Source of the DNA: Paralithodes platypus
Lineage: Eukaryota; Arthropoda; Malacostraca; Decapoda; Lithodidae
DNA length: 64,000 nt
Assembly: GCA_032716605.1 (NCBI GenBank)
Contig: CM064506.1
Span: forward strand, 16,441,779-16,505,778
Direction: 5' to 3'
Shown here: positions 1 to 11,793 of the stretch, one piece after another
Layout of the letters: each line of letters begins with the position of its first letter
How positions within the stretch are numbered: the first letter of the stretch is position 1
Made by a program: the position numbers and the translations under genes
Notes under the pieces: model-generated
Database searches by the model: none
What the model saw: only the letters and a program-made list of their open reading frames with translations
Told to the model about the DNA's origin: nothing

Positions 1-275
1 TTTTATTGTTGTTTCTGTTCGGGCTCTGCCTTGAGTCGGCCACCCTCAGCTATGGGGTGTGTGCCTGAGTAGATACATACATACATACATTACTGACTGC
101 GACTGAACAATTATTCTAATCTGTATAGAACTGAAATTATTATTATACTAGAAAACTAAATATTTTTCCAAGTCCTTTGAGTCCTACATATTGTGGCTTT
201 TGAGAGTTCAAGCGTGGAACCACAGGAGAGGTTATCAAGAAAAAATAATAACATATATATTTAAAATCTCATCTA

Positions 276-948
276 TTAACCCGGGAACTGCGGGAAGACT
301 CTTAACCTGACAAGCGCGAAATAGACCTAGGGGCTAGGGTAGTTATTTGTGCATTTCTAGCCTTGGATTCTGACAGAATTAGTTATATTTACAATATAGA
401 GCATTATTCGTTTTCGGTATGCTTTTATTTTACATATATGATGTATATATGAACCTTCAAGAGTGCTAAAATAAGTGGGAAAAGCATTTGGGTGGTGAAA
501 AACGAAGATATTGGCCACCCGGTCATAATCTCAGGCGAGAGAGAGCCACAGGCAACCCTCGTCTCTCGCTGTCTGTGAGGTAACTGAGACGAGCGGGGCG
601 GTGTGGGCCGGTGTCTGGGTGTTACATAACGATCTTTTCTGCAACCCACTTGTGCTACATTATCGCGGGAGAGAAAAATAACCGATAAATTATGATAATA
701 AGAGGAAAAATAGGTGATAATTGAGGAGGGGAGGGAGGGGGGAATAAGGTGGGGAAGGAGGGGAGGGGGGTGGGTGAGATTTACATGGATGAGTACTGGA
801 GGGGAATTATCTCACCTAGAGACAAATTCCTTTGTTTTGATAGGCCCTTTTTTTTTTGGAAGGCTTTTTTTATGGTCTTGCTTCCGTGAGGCCTATCGCG
901 TTCCCTATAGGAAGCCTTCCGTGAGGCCTATCGCGCTTGCCGGGTTAA
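276..948. mobile_element. TTAA-bounded miniature element, about 670 bp
   Basis: The stretch starts TTAACCCGGGAACTGCGGG and ends in the reverse complement of TTAACCCGGCAAGCGCGAT, so both ends share TTAACCCGG. TTAA is the target of piggyBac transposases, so this is read as a non-autonomous piggyBac-like element. No transposase frame is visible. Parts of its interior (about 470-830) recur in inverted orientation at about 1560-1860. Confidence 0.5.
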
Positions 949-1006
949 GAGTTCCCCCGGCGGACTGCGGGAAGACTCTTAAGAGTCAGGGAAAAAAAAA
1001 ATCCAT

Positions 1007-1494
1007 TTAACCCTCTCACCACGGAAGGGCTCTTGAACGCCCATAAAAAAGCATACACGAGCTGCCCGGAAGGGCTCTTAAACACCCATGAGGTCAAAGC
1101 CTGTGAGCTTCGTGTGCGAGGCGTCGGTCCGACGCATGTAAACAACAGCCGGCTGGACCGTCGCCCCGCATCTCCGGCCACAAGAAGGAGAGCGTCGCTT
1201 GTTCGTGTGTGCCTGTATGTTGTTGTTAAGTATCCAAAAGTAGTGTAAAGTGGCTGTTTTGGCCATAAAGTTATCTCCAATGAAATCATCATCACAGCTC
1301 AACCAGTTGACTTAGAGAGCTCTACTTAATGCCATTCTACAGGTAAATAACACAGCTACGCTTGGGGATGTGCGGGAATGCGGTAAGCAGTCAGATTAAC
1401 AAATATACGGTAGCCTAGCCTAGACGTTTTTCGGCCAAAACACCCGGGTTTCGGGGAATATATATATAATACATAGCCGGGGCTGGAGGGTTAA
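1007..1494 (+). mobile_element. T1 miniature TTAA element, copy 1
   Basis: A 488 bp unit bounded by TTAA on both sides, beginning TTAACCCTCTCACCAC and ending GGCTGGAGGGTTAA. Two further copies in the same orientation are at 3698-4181 and 4914-5374; the three share most of their length, including the stretch coding CGTCGCTTGTTCGTGTGTGC. Short terminal inverted repeats and TTAA flanks suggest a piggyBac-like MITE. Short predicted reading frames in it are by-products of this repeat. Confidence 0.7.
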
Positions 1495-2711
1495 AACACC
1501 CAAAAAAAAAAAAAAAAATTTTTTGTTTGTTTTTATTTTTGTATTGCCCCTGGGCCATGCCAAATATCACTCCTCCACCTCCCCTCCTTCCCCACTTTCC
1601 TCCCCTCCTTCAGTTATCACCTATTTTCCCTATTATTCCCTTATTCTGTGGTATATTTTCGTGCTAATATTAGCGAGTTGCAAGCAGGGCATTGTCATCA
1701 CTGTTAGCAAGCGAGTGCAAGAGAGAGAGAGAGAGTATCGATCGACAGTCTCTCTCCAGAGGTGGAGAAAAGTGGTGGGAAGTGAGGTTGCCTCAGCCAT
1801 ACATTATGTAACTCCCGCCCTGTATCGCCGATTTTGACCATCCAAACGCTGTTTCCACTTGTTTTATTGTTGTAACAGGTTAATACCTTTATAATCAACC
1901 TATAATAGGTGCATATGGATAAGTATTAATGCTATTTATGGTAAAATAACGATGTTAGTGATGGGAACAGCTCAAATACGTCAGCACAGGAGTGTGGTGT
2001 CTCATACCCCCCATGCACACTTCAGAGGTTAATACCCATCAGTTGTTTCAGAGAAATTCACGAATGCTTGGAACACTGTACCACAATTCTACTGTTTTTT
2101 TATACTGGCATTTGACACATATAAAAATGAAATAAAACACTTAATTATGGCTATATTATTTTATTAATTCAATGTCTACATTTTAACAAAGGCACATTAT
2201 AGCCTATTCATTATAGGTAGGCCAGAAATTGAGACTCCTAACCTATGTAACTCAAAAAGAGTTCAAATATGCGGGATGTAAACATCCACATTTATTCCCT
2301 GGCTGACGCTTCCCAAATGGTAGATATATTAACTGCATTACTCTAGTCATTATTGAGTTATAAAGGTTAGTAGTCAAGATTGTTGGCCTACCTATAATAA
2401 ATGGACTAGCCTATAGTTTTAGGCAAATAGCTTTTGGAACATAAAATCGGCCCTTGGTAGATTCCTGACCATTGAATTTTCCGGACTATCTGACTTTATT
2501 TTGTCTATAAAGTCTGGAAAAGTGATCGTACATACAGTACATAAGGGTGTTGGAGAACTGTTGATTTTGAATGTACAGTACTCCTAAGTTAACTATTACC
2601 AAATGTTGATTGAACTGGATTTTATACATTAGGCATTGAATTTTCGTCCAACTCTCGGTCTAGTATTAAAAATAATTTTTAAACTAACCTAACCAACCGA
2701 ATCATATTACA
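1495..2711. other. AT-rich intergenic DNA, no gene seen
   Basis: Contains an A/T homopolymer run near 1500-1530, a C/T-rich stretch at 1555-1610 and a (GA)n run near 1720. Part of 1560-1860 is an inverted, diverged copy of 470-830. No convincing coding frame. Confidence 0.6.
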
Positions 2712-2830
2712 ATGCACCTGGCCAGACTGAGATGTGGGCACCATCCAGCTGTTCTGAGCTATCAGAAGAAACTGGATGACTCCGTCGGTGACGTCTGTCC
2801 AGGTTGTAACACAGCACCCCATACTATATT
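2712..2830 (+). pseudogene. Tail fragment of a LINE (C-terminal zinc-knuckle-like region)
   Basis: Frame translates to LRCGHHPAVLSY followed by VCPGCNTAPHTIFNLQ. This resembles the Cys/His segment at the C terminus of Jockey/I-type LINE proteins. Only about 40 codons remain, with no reverse transcriptase beside them. Confidence 0.45.
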
Positions 2831-2936
2831 TAACTTACAGTGACATACACTAGAACACAGATTTTTTTTAATTCACATTTGATCTACTGCTCTAAATCTT
2901 GGTCTTGCTCTCCAATATTTCCTAAATAATTGCCTT

Positions 2937-3050
2937 TAGTGTAAGCTAGTGTCTTTATATGGTGTACCATAAGTGCCTGGAATTTACTACCGAATAGTGT
3001 AGTGACAGCACCAACAGTGGCCACATTCAAGTTGAGGTACGATAAACATG
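2937..3050 (+). pseudogene. Tail fragment of a second LINE
   Basis: Frame translates to SAWNLLPNSVVTAPTVATFK followed by LRYDKH, matching the WNxLPxxVV...FKxxLD signature that ends CR1/Jockey-type polyproteins. The rest of the element is missing or degraded. Confidence 0.45.
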
Positions 3051-3547
3051 TAAGCATATAAAACACAAAGGCTAGCACAACTTGGAGGTGGAAGGACAAG
3101 ACAAGAAGTTTCTTATTCCCCACACTAGATGTTACTAGGTCAGCATAGGGGGTCCCGGGAGTCAGAAACAATATGGCGCCCGGGGACTTGAGTGCTCTAA
3201 TAGATATAGATTGATGGATAGCAAAATATAAAGAGCCATAAATAGAATATAAGGTATATACGCTGAAGAATTAAGTGTAAAAATAATAGTATGCTATGGG
3301 GTAAAACGACAGGTAGAAACACCAAGTATATGAATGAAGGCAGTGTTGGTTAGGAGGAGGAGCTTCGACTGACTGGGGACAGAGGTGAATGGGGGCGGTC
3401 CGTTCGTGGCCACCCCTTCAGGGATCACAGCGTCAACCAATAGATACAGTAGATAGATAGAAACACCAAGGCGTCCGTAAACCAAATAGACAATATCCTA
3501 CTGTAAGCTGAAGACCCTACTGAAAAGTGAATTGAAATTGATAATAT
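3051..3547. other. Intergenic DNA, no gene seen
   Basis: AT-rich with a small tetranucleotide run near 3450. Nothing recognised. Confidence 0.5.
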
Positions 3548-4917
3548 TTAAGGGGACCGACCGGTTATTTACCAACTTCCAGGCCTTACTTTCAACTTAA
3601 ATGCAATTTGGCACAGGTGCATGTGACCATAAAACTAGGTCAAAACTATATATTTTTTTTATTTTTTATTTTTTCTTTCAATTTAGGTAAAAAAAAGTTA
3701 ACCCTCTCACCACGGAAGGGCTCTTGAACGCCCATAAAAAAGCATATAACAGGTACCCGGAAGGGCTCTTGAACGCCCAGTGGTTGAAAGCCTGTGAGCT
3801 TCTTGTGCGAGGCGTCGGTCCGACGCATGTAAACAACAGCCGGCTGGACCAACGCCCCGCATCTCCGGCCACAAGAAGGAGAGCGTCGCTTGTTCGTGTG
3901 TGCCTGTATGTTGTTGTTAAGTATCGAAAAGTAGTGTAAAGTGGCTGTTTTTGCCATAAAGTTATCTCCAATGAAATCATCATCACAAATCAACCAGTTG
4001 ACTTAGAGAGCTCTACTTAACGCCATTCTACAGGTAAATAACACAGCTACGCTTGGAGATGCGTGGGAATGCGGGAAGCAGTCAGATTAACAAATATACG
4101 GCAGCCTAGCCTAGACGTTTTTCGGCCAAAACACCCGGGTTTCGGGGAATATATATATAATACATAGCCGGGGCTGGAGGGCACTATAGCACTACTAAAA
4201 TGCATAGAACTCCTACAGATATCCCTATAGCACCTGCTATATGTGATCAAACAACTCGCAAAAGGTGTGTATGTAGTTTCTATATTTTTTTTTTTATATA
4301 TTTTGTGTTTTTGGATTTAGGTTATGAATTAAGGTGAAATTATTTTGTAGAATTTTACGACTGTGACAACATGCTGCAAACAAACAAAGTTGGCTAGAGT
4401 AAATTAGCTTTATAAAATTAATAATGTAGTGTTTTTAATTCCCTTTCCAATAGTATATACACCATTCCTATAGGTCCAATAATAAATTAGATAAAAGATC
4501 CCAAAGTGCGACAAAACAGGTTTTGAGAAAAACATGTGAAAGTCTATAAGGTAATTAGGTGAACATTTTCATTTTCATTTTATTTTTTTATTTTTTTATT
4601 TTTTTTTACGCAGGAACACGGCAGAGTAGAAGATAAAGCTTTTGGGAGGTTGTAGAGTATTTTACGCTCTTTCCATTTATATATGTACGATCCACGTACG
4701 GCCAGTAGTTACTGAGCCTGCCAATATCAAAATTCGCTATACGTACAACGTTTTTAGAAATACAGGAAAAGTTTGGAGAAAAAAAAACAAAAAAAAAATC
4801 CAATGGGTTTTCACTAATAACATTTCACTGGCTTAAGAAGGGATATTGAGTAAACACCTAATGGTATTTTCAGGATTTTGAGCTTTTTAAGCCTAAAAAA
4901 GCGGTCGGTCCCCTTAA
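3548..4917. mobile_element. TTAA element with GGGGACCGACCG inverted ends, interrupted by T1 copy 2
   Basis: Starts TTAAGGGGACCGACCGG and ends CGGTCGGTCCCCTTAA, giving a perfect 12-14 bp terminal inverted repeat flanked by TTAA. T1 copy 2 (3698-4181) lies inside and T1 copy 3 shares its right TTAA (4914-4917). Without T1 the element is about 885 bp and noncoding. Confidence 0.65.
3698..4181 (+). mobile_element. T1 miniature TTAA element, copy 2
   Basis: Closely similar to 1007-1494. The left TTAA is present; at the right end GGCTGGAGGG is followed by CACTATAGC, so the right TTAA is lost. It is inserted in the 3548-4917 element. Confidence 0.7.
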
Positions 4918-5374
4918 CCCCTCAGGCCCGGAAGGGCTCTGAGAAACCCATAAAAAACACACCCCGCACTACCCGGTAGGGCTCTGAGGCTCCGGCAGCT
5001 TGGTGTGCGAGGCGTCCGTCCAACGCATGTAAACAACAGCCGGCTGGACCGACGCCGAGCCTCTCCGACCACAAGAAGGAGTGCGTCGCTTGTTCGTGTG
5101 TGCCTGTATGTTATTGTTAAGTAGCGAAAAGTAGTGTAAAGTGGCTGTTTTTGCCACAAAGTTATCTCCAATGAAATCGTCATCACAACTGAACCAGTTG
5201 ACTTAGAGAGCTCTACTTAACGCCATTCTACAGGTACGAAACACATCTACGCTTGGGGATGCGGAAACAGTCAAAATAACAAAGCTACGGTAGCCTAGGC
5301 GTAGACATTTTTTGGCCAAAACCCCCGGGTTTTTGGGAAATTATAGAATACAATAGCCGGGGCTGGAGGGTTAA
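4914..5374 (+). mobile_element. T1 miniature TTAA element, copy 3
   Basis: Most diverged of the three copies. TTAACCCCTCAGGCCCGG at the left pairs with the right end, whose reverse complement is TTAACCCTCCAGCCCCGG, an approximately 18 bp imperfect inverted repeat with TTAA on each side. Confidence 0.65.
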
Positions 5375-7303
5375 GGAGACTACCGTGGCGATGTTTGCAC
5401 ACTCTGCGAGTCAGATTTGACTTTTTTTCTTAAATTATTCCACGGCCAGCGGTTATTTGCCCCCTGAGGACACTAAGTCCTTGGGGGGGTGAGGGGGGTA
5501 AACCCAAAAAAACTGTCAAATAAGAAGTGAACCACGGCGGTAGGCTCTTTGAATGATACTTTTTAAATCTTTTTTTAGCCAAACCTTAACATACAGGCTA
5601 CAATAAAACAAAACTGGCTATAGTAAAAGAGATCGTCGAATTTTCACCATATAGGCGTCATTAGTCTCTCTTTACACTAATATTATGTCCAAACGCATTA
5701 TAAACATTTGGCAACCTTTCTGTAGGATATCTAGTTTGATCTTTTTATTTACATTCCACATGATCAATAACAAACTATCACCCCATTGTTTAAACCATTA
5801 CTTTTAGGTGACGTCCTTTTCATCATATTCTGGCAACTATTTAACAATTTTATTCAGCTTAGGAAGGATATCTAACCATTATTAACCATTGACAGACTAC
5901 AGAATATCTCAATTCATGTTTTTAGCCACCATATGTCCTTGGTAAGCTTCTTCAAATCGTCTAAATGCAGCTGAAATTAAATAAAAAAAGGGAAAATATA
6001 ACCGAAACTACCACTAATTTTCCCATGGGTTTTCTTTTTGGTTTTAGGTAGTTTTCATCATTATACAGTAGTTGAAATTAGTTACAATCCCCGGAAAATA
6101 TTATTTCTCCCATTATCCAACGATCTTAACACACTCGGATGTAAGTCATTTTCAGAGTAAATATACAATTTGTTTTGCCTTTGGATACAGGATGGGTTGA
6201 TCACCCCCCCCCCCCCCCCCGACTTATTGAAATCAGCATATATTTTAACAGTAGGGGGCTCAATAAGAGTTTCACTGCCCTCAAAAGGGAGATTTATAGG
6301 GAGAATTTTTTGTTTTTACAGTACAGTATAGGTACTTTATATAGTGTACATAAAATATATCTCCGAAGGTTGAAACACATTTTAATATGATCTTTGCAAC
6401 ATCCTTATTCTATAATAGCCTTCAAATATTGGGAAATAATTAGTGGTTGTTTCGGTATTAAGTACCAAAAAAAAAAGACATCGTTGGTTTATAATAATGG
6501 CACCAAAATGGCATCTAAAGACCAATTTGCCAATCTTTTGTACTAAAGGATCTCTTGTATGAATTCATTCAATAGAATACAAATATTGATGAAGGTTAGT
6601 TGGACCTGCTTCAGACTTTGGACAGAGACAAGGGCCGCATTTTTTGCCGCTTCGTTTACTTAGCATAAAAGAGGGAGGCGGGGTTAGCTTCAACTAACCT
6701 TCATCACTTTCATTGTCAAGGTCTGGAGTCCCTATAAACCCTGCCATCGAGTGTCACTGTATCCAAAGAAAATGCCAAGTCTCACATTAAATATACTGAT
6801 ATATATGAAGTATAAAGTATATGGCTTTAACTAAAATACTAAGAGGAATATTCTTAAATAACTTACATACAGAATAAATATTTAAGTTTAAAATTAGTAT
6901 AAACTTAAATGAATGGGCTGTTATAAATGACTACCCTAACTAAGCATACAAAGCAGCCATGAAATATGTCGGGAGATAGCTTCAAGTTGGAAGGTGCAAT
7001 TTGAAGTAGACAGTGTCCAGCGAGCTATTCCCCCCCCCACCCCCCCCCCATAAGGAATTTGTGCTTCAGAGTTGTTTGTGAATAAATCCACCCAAGAAAC
7101 AGAAAGTGAAACAAAGTATATTGGTAGTAGTGATAGTAGTAGGAGGAATGTTCCAGCCTTCGACCAGTCTGCTGCACCAAATCACAACCAACATCGAGGG
7201 GTGTCGTGCTAGTCGGTGCTACTAGCTGTGTGGCGAAGACATAAAAGGTACGTAGGTTGTTCTCATTTTAGTTGCAGAATAGCCTTTAATGCAAGAATCC
7301 AAC
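5375..7303. other. AT-rich intergenic DNA with homopolymer runs
   Basis: Includes poly(C) runs near 6204-6222 and 7030-7049. An inverted repeat brackets 6588-6705: GATGAAGGTTAGTTG on the left, CAACTAACCTTCATC on the right. No coding signal. Confidence 0.6.
6588..6705. repeat. Perfect 15 bp inverted repeat with about 88 bp loop
   Basis: Left arm 6588-6602 and right arm 6691-6705 are exact reverse complements. Could be a very short MITE or a hairpin; no flanking duplication was confirmed. Confidence 0.55.
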
Positions 7304-7515
7304 TTAACCCTTCCGCGCACCAGAATGCGATTGCATCCTTACTGGGATACATTAAAACCTTTGTGATCATCAGGTGTGTTTAGAAACCTTTAGTTTAAAT
7401 TACTTCAACCTCTGCAGTATCTTTGAGCAAGATGTGATGTGGAGAGGTAGTTATGTAATAAAGATAATTCTATTTCTGAATACTAAACGGCAATCCCCGA
7501 GCATAAAAGGGTTAA
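7304..7515. mobile_element. Short TTAA-bounded MITE, 212 bp
   Basis: Begins TTAACCCTTCCGCGC and ends AAAAGGGTTAA. The shared TTAACCCTT end and TTAA flanks match the piggyBac-like pattern seen elsewhere in the window. Confidence 0.5.
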
Positions 7516-7827
7516 CAAACTCTGGCAGTGGAGATGAACCTCAGAAAAACTACAAAATTTTACTACTCACATCAACTGAGCCATCATCTTTAACAACACA
7601 ATCGACCACTTTTGAGTTATAGGCTATGAGGAAGTGGAAGCCGTAAACATCAATATTAAACAAATACAATAATAATATCGATTTCTCATGGATAGAAACT
7701 ATGTTGAATTCAGTGACCAGGCAGTAGCCAGCAAACAATATCTTGACAACTATTACATACACTGCCTTTTATAATGCCTCATTAAATGGTAGAAGCAACT
7801 GTAATATTTAAAGTTGCAATACAAGTA

Positions 7828-8980
7828 CAGCTCGGTCCCGTATAAAGCGAGTTCAAACAGTGCGAATTTTGATTAGTGCAAGCAATGAAAATATTAAACA
7901 CAAAATTATCAACCAATGCGAATACGATCTTTTATTGCGAGTCGGGTGGCAATATAGGTTAAATCCGGGAAGTTTTCTATTAGTGCGGCCAAAATGTGTA
8001 CAGTGCGATAAATTTCCCGCCTGACTCGTGGCATCATTGGTGTTTGAGCAGCTTGGGCATGGAGGGAGGCTGGTCAGTCTGACATTTTTTACCCCGTAGT
8101 GTGTGACGCTATCTCGCATTCTCGGATTTGTGATCATATCAAGTGCAGAATTTAAGGTAAGGAAAGGTCTAATTTACCATTGATATGCTATATTTATCAT
8201 TAACATTTGTTCTTGCCCCCCCCAGGGGGTAAGGGGGCCTTCATCTAATGGTGGAGGAAAAAAAGTAATATGCCTCACGCATCCTACTGCGTGTCGTACA
8301 AAGCGACTAATAGGGGGGATGGCGATAGACTTGTGGACCAACAGCCATTACTAGACAATAAAGTCTTTATCTTAGCACTGTCTTGGTATGGCACTGCCGA
8401 GGCTGGTGGGGTGCGGATAGGTGCCACATACACAGGGGACTGAGTCTTACCTGGGCACCGTTTGGCACCACACCTGTGTCGGCAACAGTGTTTGCATGTT
8501 GGAGCAGTGTTGGGGCAGGACTTTATTGTTCTATAGTCCAATTGCCTAATATACAGTAGAGTCTTGTTATGGTGCTGTCTTTTTGTAACACTGTTAAGGC
8601 TGGTGTGGTTACAGATACTGCAGGTGCAAGTGCTGCAGGGGGACTCTGTTGAGTCTTGCTGAGGCACGGTTAGCACTATACCAACATCAGCCACAGTGAT
8701 AACTTGGTGGGGCAGTGCTGTGGCGGGACTTTATTGTACTACAGTACACTCCAACTACTGAAAGGCAACCCCGTCTGAGCCGTTACAATGCATGTAATGG
8801 AAAAATTACGTTAAACCAATGTATGTATGTTTGTGTCAGTATAAATAACGATATAAGGAAATATATGTGTGCTATATGGAGGACCGATCGACCTATTACG
8901 TTTTTTCCCATAGGATACATTGTTCACATAGTGCGACGCACTGTATCGACCAATTTCTCGCACTATGCAGGACCGAGCTA
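7828..8980. mobile_element. Pogo/Tigger-like non-autonomous DNA transposon
   Basis: Left end CAGCTCGGTCCCGTATAAAG and right end (reverse complement AGCTCGGTCCTGCATAGTG) form a terminal inverted repeat like the CAG...GGTCC ends of pogo-group elements. The interior is full of GCGA-type words near both ends and has no transposase frame. Exact ends and a TA duplication are not certain. It contains a diverged tandem duplication at 8320-8760. Confidence 0.5.
8320..8760 (+). repeat. Diverged tandem duplication, about 225 bp unit
   Basis: Landmarks recur in order in both units: CTTGxTATGG, AGGCTGGTG, GACTxxGTxxGTCTT, GCACGGTT or GCACCGTT, then GGGACTTTATTGT or AGGACTTTATTGT. The units are clearly related but not identical. 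Confidence 0.55.
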
Positions 8981-9036
8981 CTTATAAGAATGAGTATAAA
9001 ACGAATTACGCACAATAAAAGTGAACTAACTTTTTA

Positions 9037-9335
9037 ATTTATTAGTGGCCCCTCCATCATTGACGATATGCCTATTAGTATAATAGCCTCCATTCAAGCG
9101 CCCGCGGTAGCCAGTTTGAATCTACCGCCGCGGGGAAGAACGGAGTACTCGTCATAAGTGTAACGCCTATTCTCTTATGGAATCGTCTTATGATTGGGTA
9201 CCCGCTACGAAAAAACCTTTGTAATAATAAAAAGGAAAAATTTACTTAATAATTGTTATACTACAGCTTCCCATCTCGTGGATTTCTTGTGAGGACTTCC
9301 TTGACGCTGCTCCCTGAGCCGCCATACTTCCTTCT
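9037..9335 (+). repeat. DIRS-Y left inverted terminal repeat
   Basis: Reverse-complementary to 40772-41125 over about 300 bp with small differences, for example the shared block AACCTTTGTAATAATAAAAA against its counterpart near 40910. It starts at the DIRS end ATTTATTAGTGGCCCC. Confidence 0.85.
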
Positions 9336-10866
9336 ACTCCCCTCGGGCAACCTGACTAGACGTGTGTCGCCTGCGCTCCGCCACATTCTTCGTTCGCTCG
9401 CTTCTAGTGAGTCCTTACTCATTTGTATATATCTGAGTTGTATTGAACAGGGTTTAGATTAGCTAGCACAGGCTACCCCATTGGTATGCCCGCAGGGAGT
9501 GTTAATATAGGGTACTTTTGTTCAGGCGCCGACGAGTTCTCCAGGACCAGCGCCTCATGTATTTGTGTTTTTGTTTTACTGCGCCTTAGCTATTGCTCTT
9601 ACAAATTAGTTAGGAGGCTACTATCGTTGCAGGATATAATGCTTCAGGCCGTCACTATGAGGCAGTTGCATTTTTGTTTATTAGCAGACGCTCTAGTCTA
9701 AGAGTTGCTACACGTGGTGCGGAACCTTCTAGCGTCCGAGTCTGCGTGCGGGCCCCTTTCGTGGTTCTCTTCTCCTCGTGCTACGATTTTTTTTTCTTTT
9801 TTTATGTATTCCAACTACTCCCTCTCGGGCATAGGCTGATAGCCTTTACACTCTACCGCTGAACACGGTAAGGCCTATGAGGTCTTTCTCCAGTCTAGGG
9901 AGTGAGACATGCGAAGCTTCACGACTCGAAGCAATCCCATCTCTGAAGTTATCTACCAGGATGATGATTCTACGAGCCTCGTGGCCAGCCTCAGTAGGGG
10001 TCTCCTTAGTGGGCTAGGGGTACTGTATTATTTACAATTATATGTGTGTCGCCCCTTCGGTTCTCTCTTTTACATGTTTTGAGGGACGGGTGACGTCCTG
10101 TTGTTGTGGGTGGACGGTTGGTCGGTCTTATTGTTTAGACGACTGTTCCGGGTTGGTTGTCCCGCCGGCCCTCTTTCTGTGCATAGAGGCCGTTGTTCCC
10201 GCCGGACAAGGCGGTCGGATATCTTCCAACTAACCCACTGTAGTGCTCTACTACACCCCTTCCCCGGCGGACATGCTTAGTCGGGCGGGAAGGATCTCGA
10301 TGCCATCGAGTTTGGACTCACCCTGTACATTCTGTATATTGCTGCCATCATCTAGTCTTACAGACGAGAAAGGCACCAAATTTCCCGGCGTGGTGTGCTG
10401 TACCACGAACCTCTCGGCGGAGATTCTAATTCCCTAGGGAGTAATCTCGGCTCGCCGAATGAACTCGCCCAGACCGATAGCCTCACGCGGCAGGACTCCA
10501 GGCGCCCAGCGCAACAGTCTACTGCGGATTTACTACCTAATTCAATTAGTCAATGTTAGTAAAGGCTAGCACGATTCCAGACGTCCGGCGCATCAGCCTA
10601 ATGCGGATATACTATCTATCTAATCCAATTAGTCAAGGATAGTAAAGTGCTAAGGTATTAGTGGGCCAGAGACACTTTGTCACAGGTAAGCAGTTCAAGA
10701 ATTGAAAAACCTATGTTTTTCACTTGCAGGTCCAGCGGAGAGTTAGAGTAGCAGTGGATATAACTAATTTTCCGGCAGACTTGAGGTAGGATGTGTAAAA
10801 CCTCTCAGGTTATCCTTATGAGCATTGATTCCTGGAAATTTTTATTTCCAGATCTCTTCACACCGT
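9336..10866 (+). other. DIRS-Y leader (5' untranslated region)
   Basis: GC-rich with repeated CCGG/GGCGG words. It holds two diverged repeats at about 10490-10650 (GCGGATTTACTACCTA and GCGGATATACTATCTAT followed by CAATTAGTCAA). It ends in CCTTATGAGCATTGATTCC-TGGAAATTTTTATTTCCAG, which closely matches the segment just before gag in X1 and X2. This looks like a polypyrimidine/AG splice acceptor. No coding frame is supported. Confidence 0.55.
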
Positions 10867-11112
10867 GAGCAGCACAGCAGAGGAACCGTCCCCGGTGGGG
10901 AGGGGGGTTTCAGTTCCAGCTTGCCGGTTTTCACTTTTGTGCCACACCTACCCGTTTCTCTAGTTCCGTTAATTGCACACTGTTCAACATGGGTTATGTG
11001 CAGGGATGGGTCTAAGTTTCTCTGGACTTCCCAGAAAATGCCCGGTGGGCGTAGATCTTTTTACGGAATGGATGAGTTTTCAAGATCGTCCGTGCCTAGT
11101 GGCCTTGATCGA
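10867..11112 (+). pseudogene. DIRS-Y gag N-terminal remnant
   Basis: Follows the conserved TTTCCAG. Alignment by eye of 10925-11030 with the start of X1 and X2 gag shows matching words (CCGGTTTT, GTGCCACACCTACCC, TTGCACAC, CTCTGGAC), but the frame is not preserved and the Cys-rich pattern is lost. It is cut off at 11113 by a TTAA element. Confidence 0.4.
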
Positions 11113-11793
11113 TTAACCCGTTGAGCCCCGGCTAGTTATAATATTTTGTTCACCCCAGTCCCAAGCCATTTTCACTTCTTTTTTTTTGTTTGCTAAAATG
11201 GAAGACAAGGATGAGAAATGAAAAAAAAAAAAAAAAAAAAAATCCCCTCGGACATTGGGGGGGGGGGGGGGGAAGGGGGGAGCCTCAAAAAAATTTGTTG
11301 AGCCAAAATGGAAGAGAATGGTGAGAAATGAAGAAAAATATAAAAAAAAAAACTCATTTCGGTCATTTGGGGGGCGGGGGTGGGGGTCGAAAGTTCGTCT
11401 CCCCCGCATGACCACCCGCCCGGGAGCACTAGGGTAAAAACTGAGTATGGCATTGTACGGCATACATCCTAAGGAGTGTCTCACATAAATCTCAAGCCTC
11501 TAGCTCCCATACGACCGGAGTAATGAAGGTTCAAAGTGGCGGTGAACTAAGGGTGTAAAGTATCCCCACTAAGCCCACCACCACCAGCCGCGCGGCTGTC
11601 TCGGCCCGCTCACACCTACTGGCCCGGCTCCCACACACACTACGGTACCTCCCCCTCCTATTCTCCCGCCATTTCCTACCTTACGAGTCACGTAAGTGTT
11701 TTTTATATGTCGGACGCACGTGATGCGTCGCTGGGAGTTGGTGATCAAACACTGCCGACGCATCACGTGCGACGCTGGGTCTCACCGGGTTAA
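11113..11793. mobile_element. TTAA-bounded element inside DIRS-Y
   Basis: Left end TTAACCCGTTGAGCCCCGGC and right end (reverse complement TTAACCCGGTGAGACCCAGC) form an imperfect 18-20 bp inverted repeat with TTAA flanks. The interior has a tandem pair of poly(A)/poly(G) units (about 11195-11390) built on AAAATGGAAGA...GAGAAATGA. A 15 bp inverted repeat near the right end (GCACGTGATGCGTCG and its complement) brackets a loop. Reading frames across the homopolymers are not real genes. Confidence 0.65.

Noticed and set aside
945..1302. Short reading frames repeated at 945-1302, 3646-3993 and 4914-5186
   Set aside because: They repeat because the T1 element repeats; stops and indels differ between copies, so no protein is conserved.
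9253..10437. Small frames in the Y leader as host genes
   Set aside because: Short, without motifs, and lying in sequence homologous in layout to the noncoding X1 and X2 leaders.
11113..11484. Frames with poly-Phe, poly-Pro or poly-Lys
   Set aside because: They come from A and G homopolymers inside a TTAA element.
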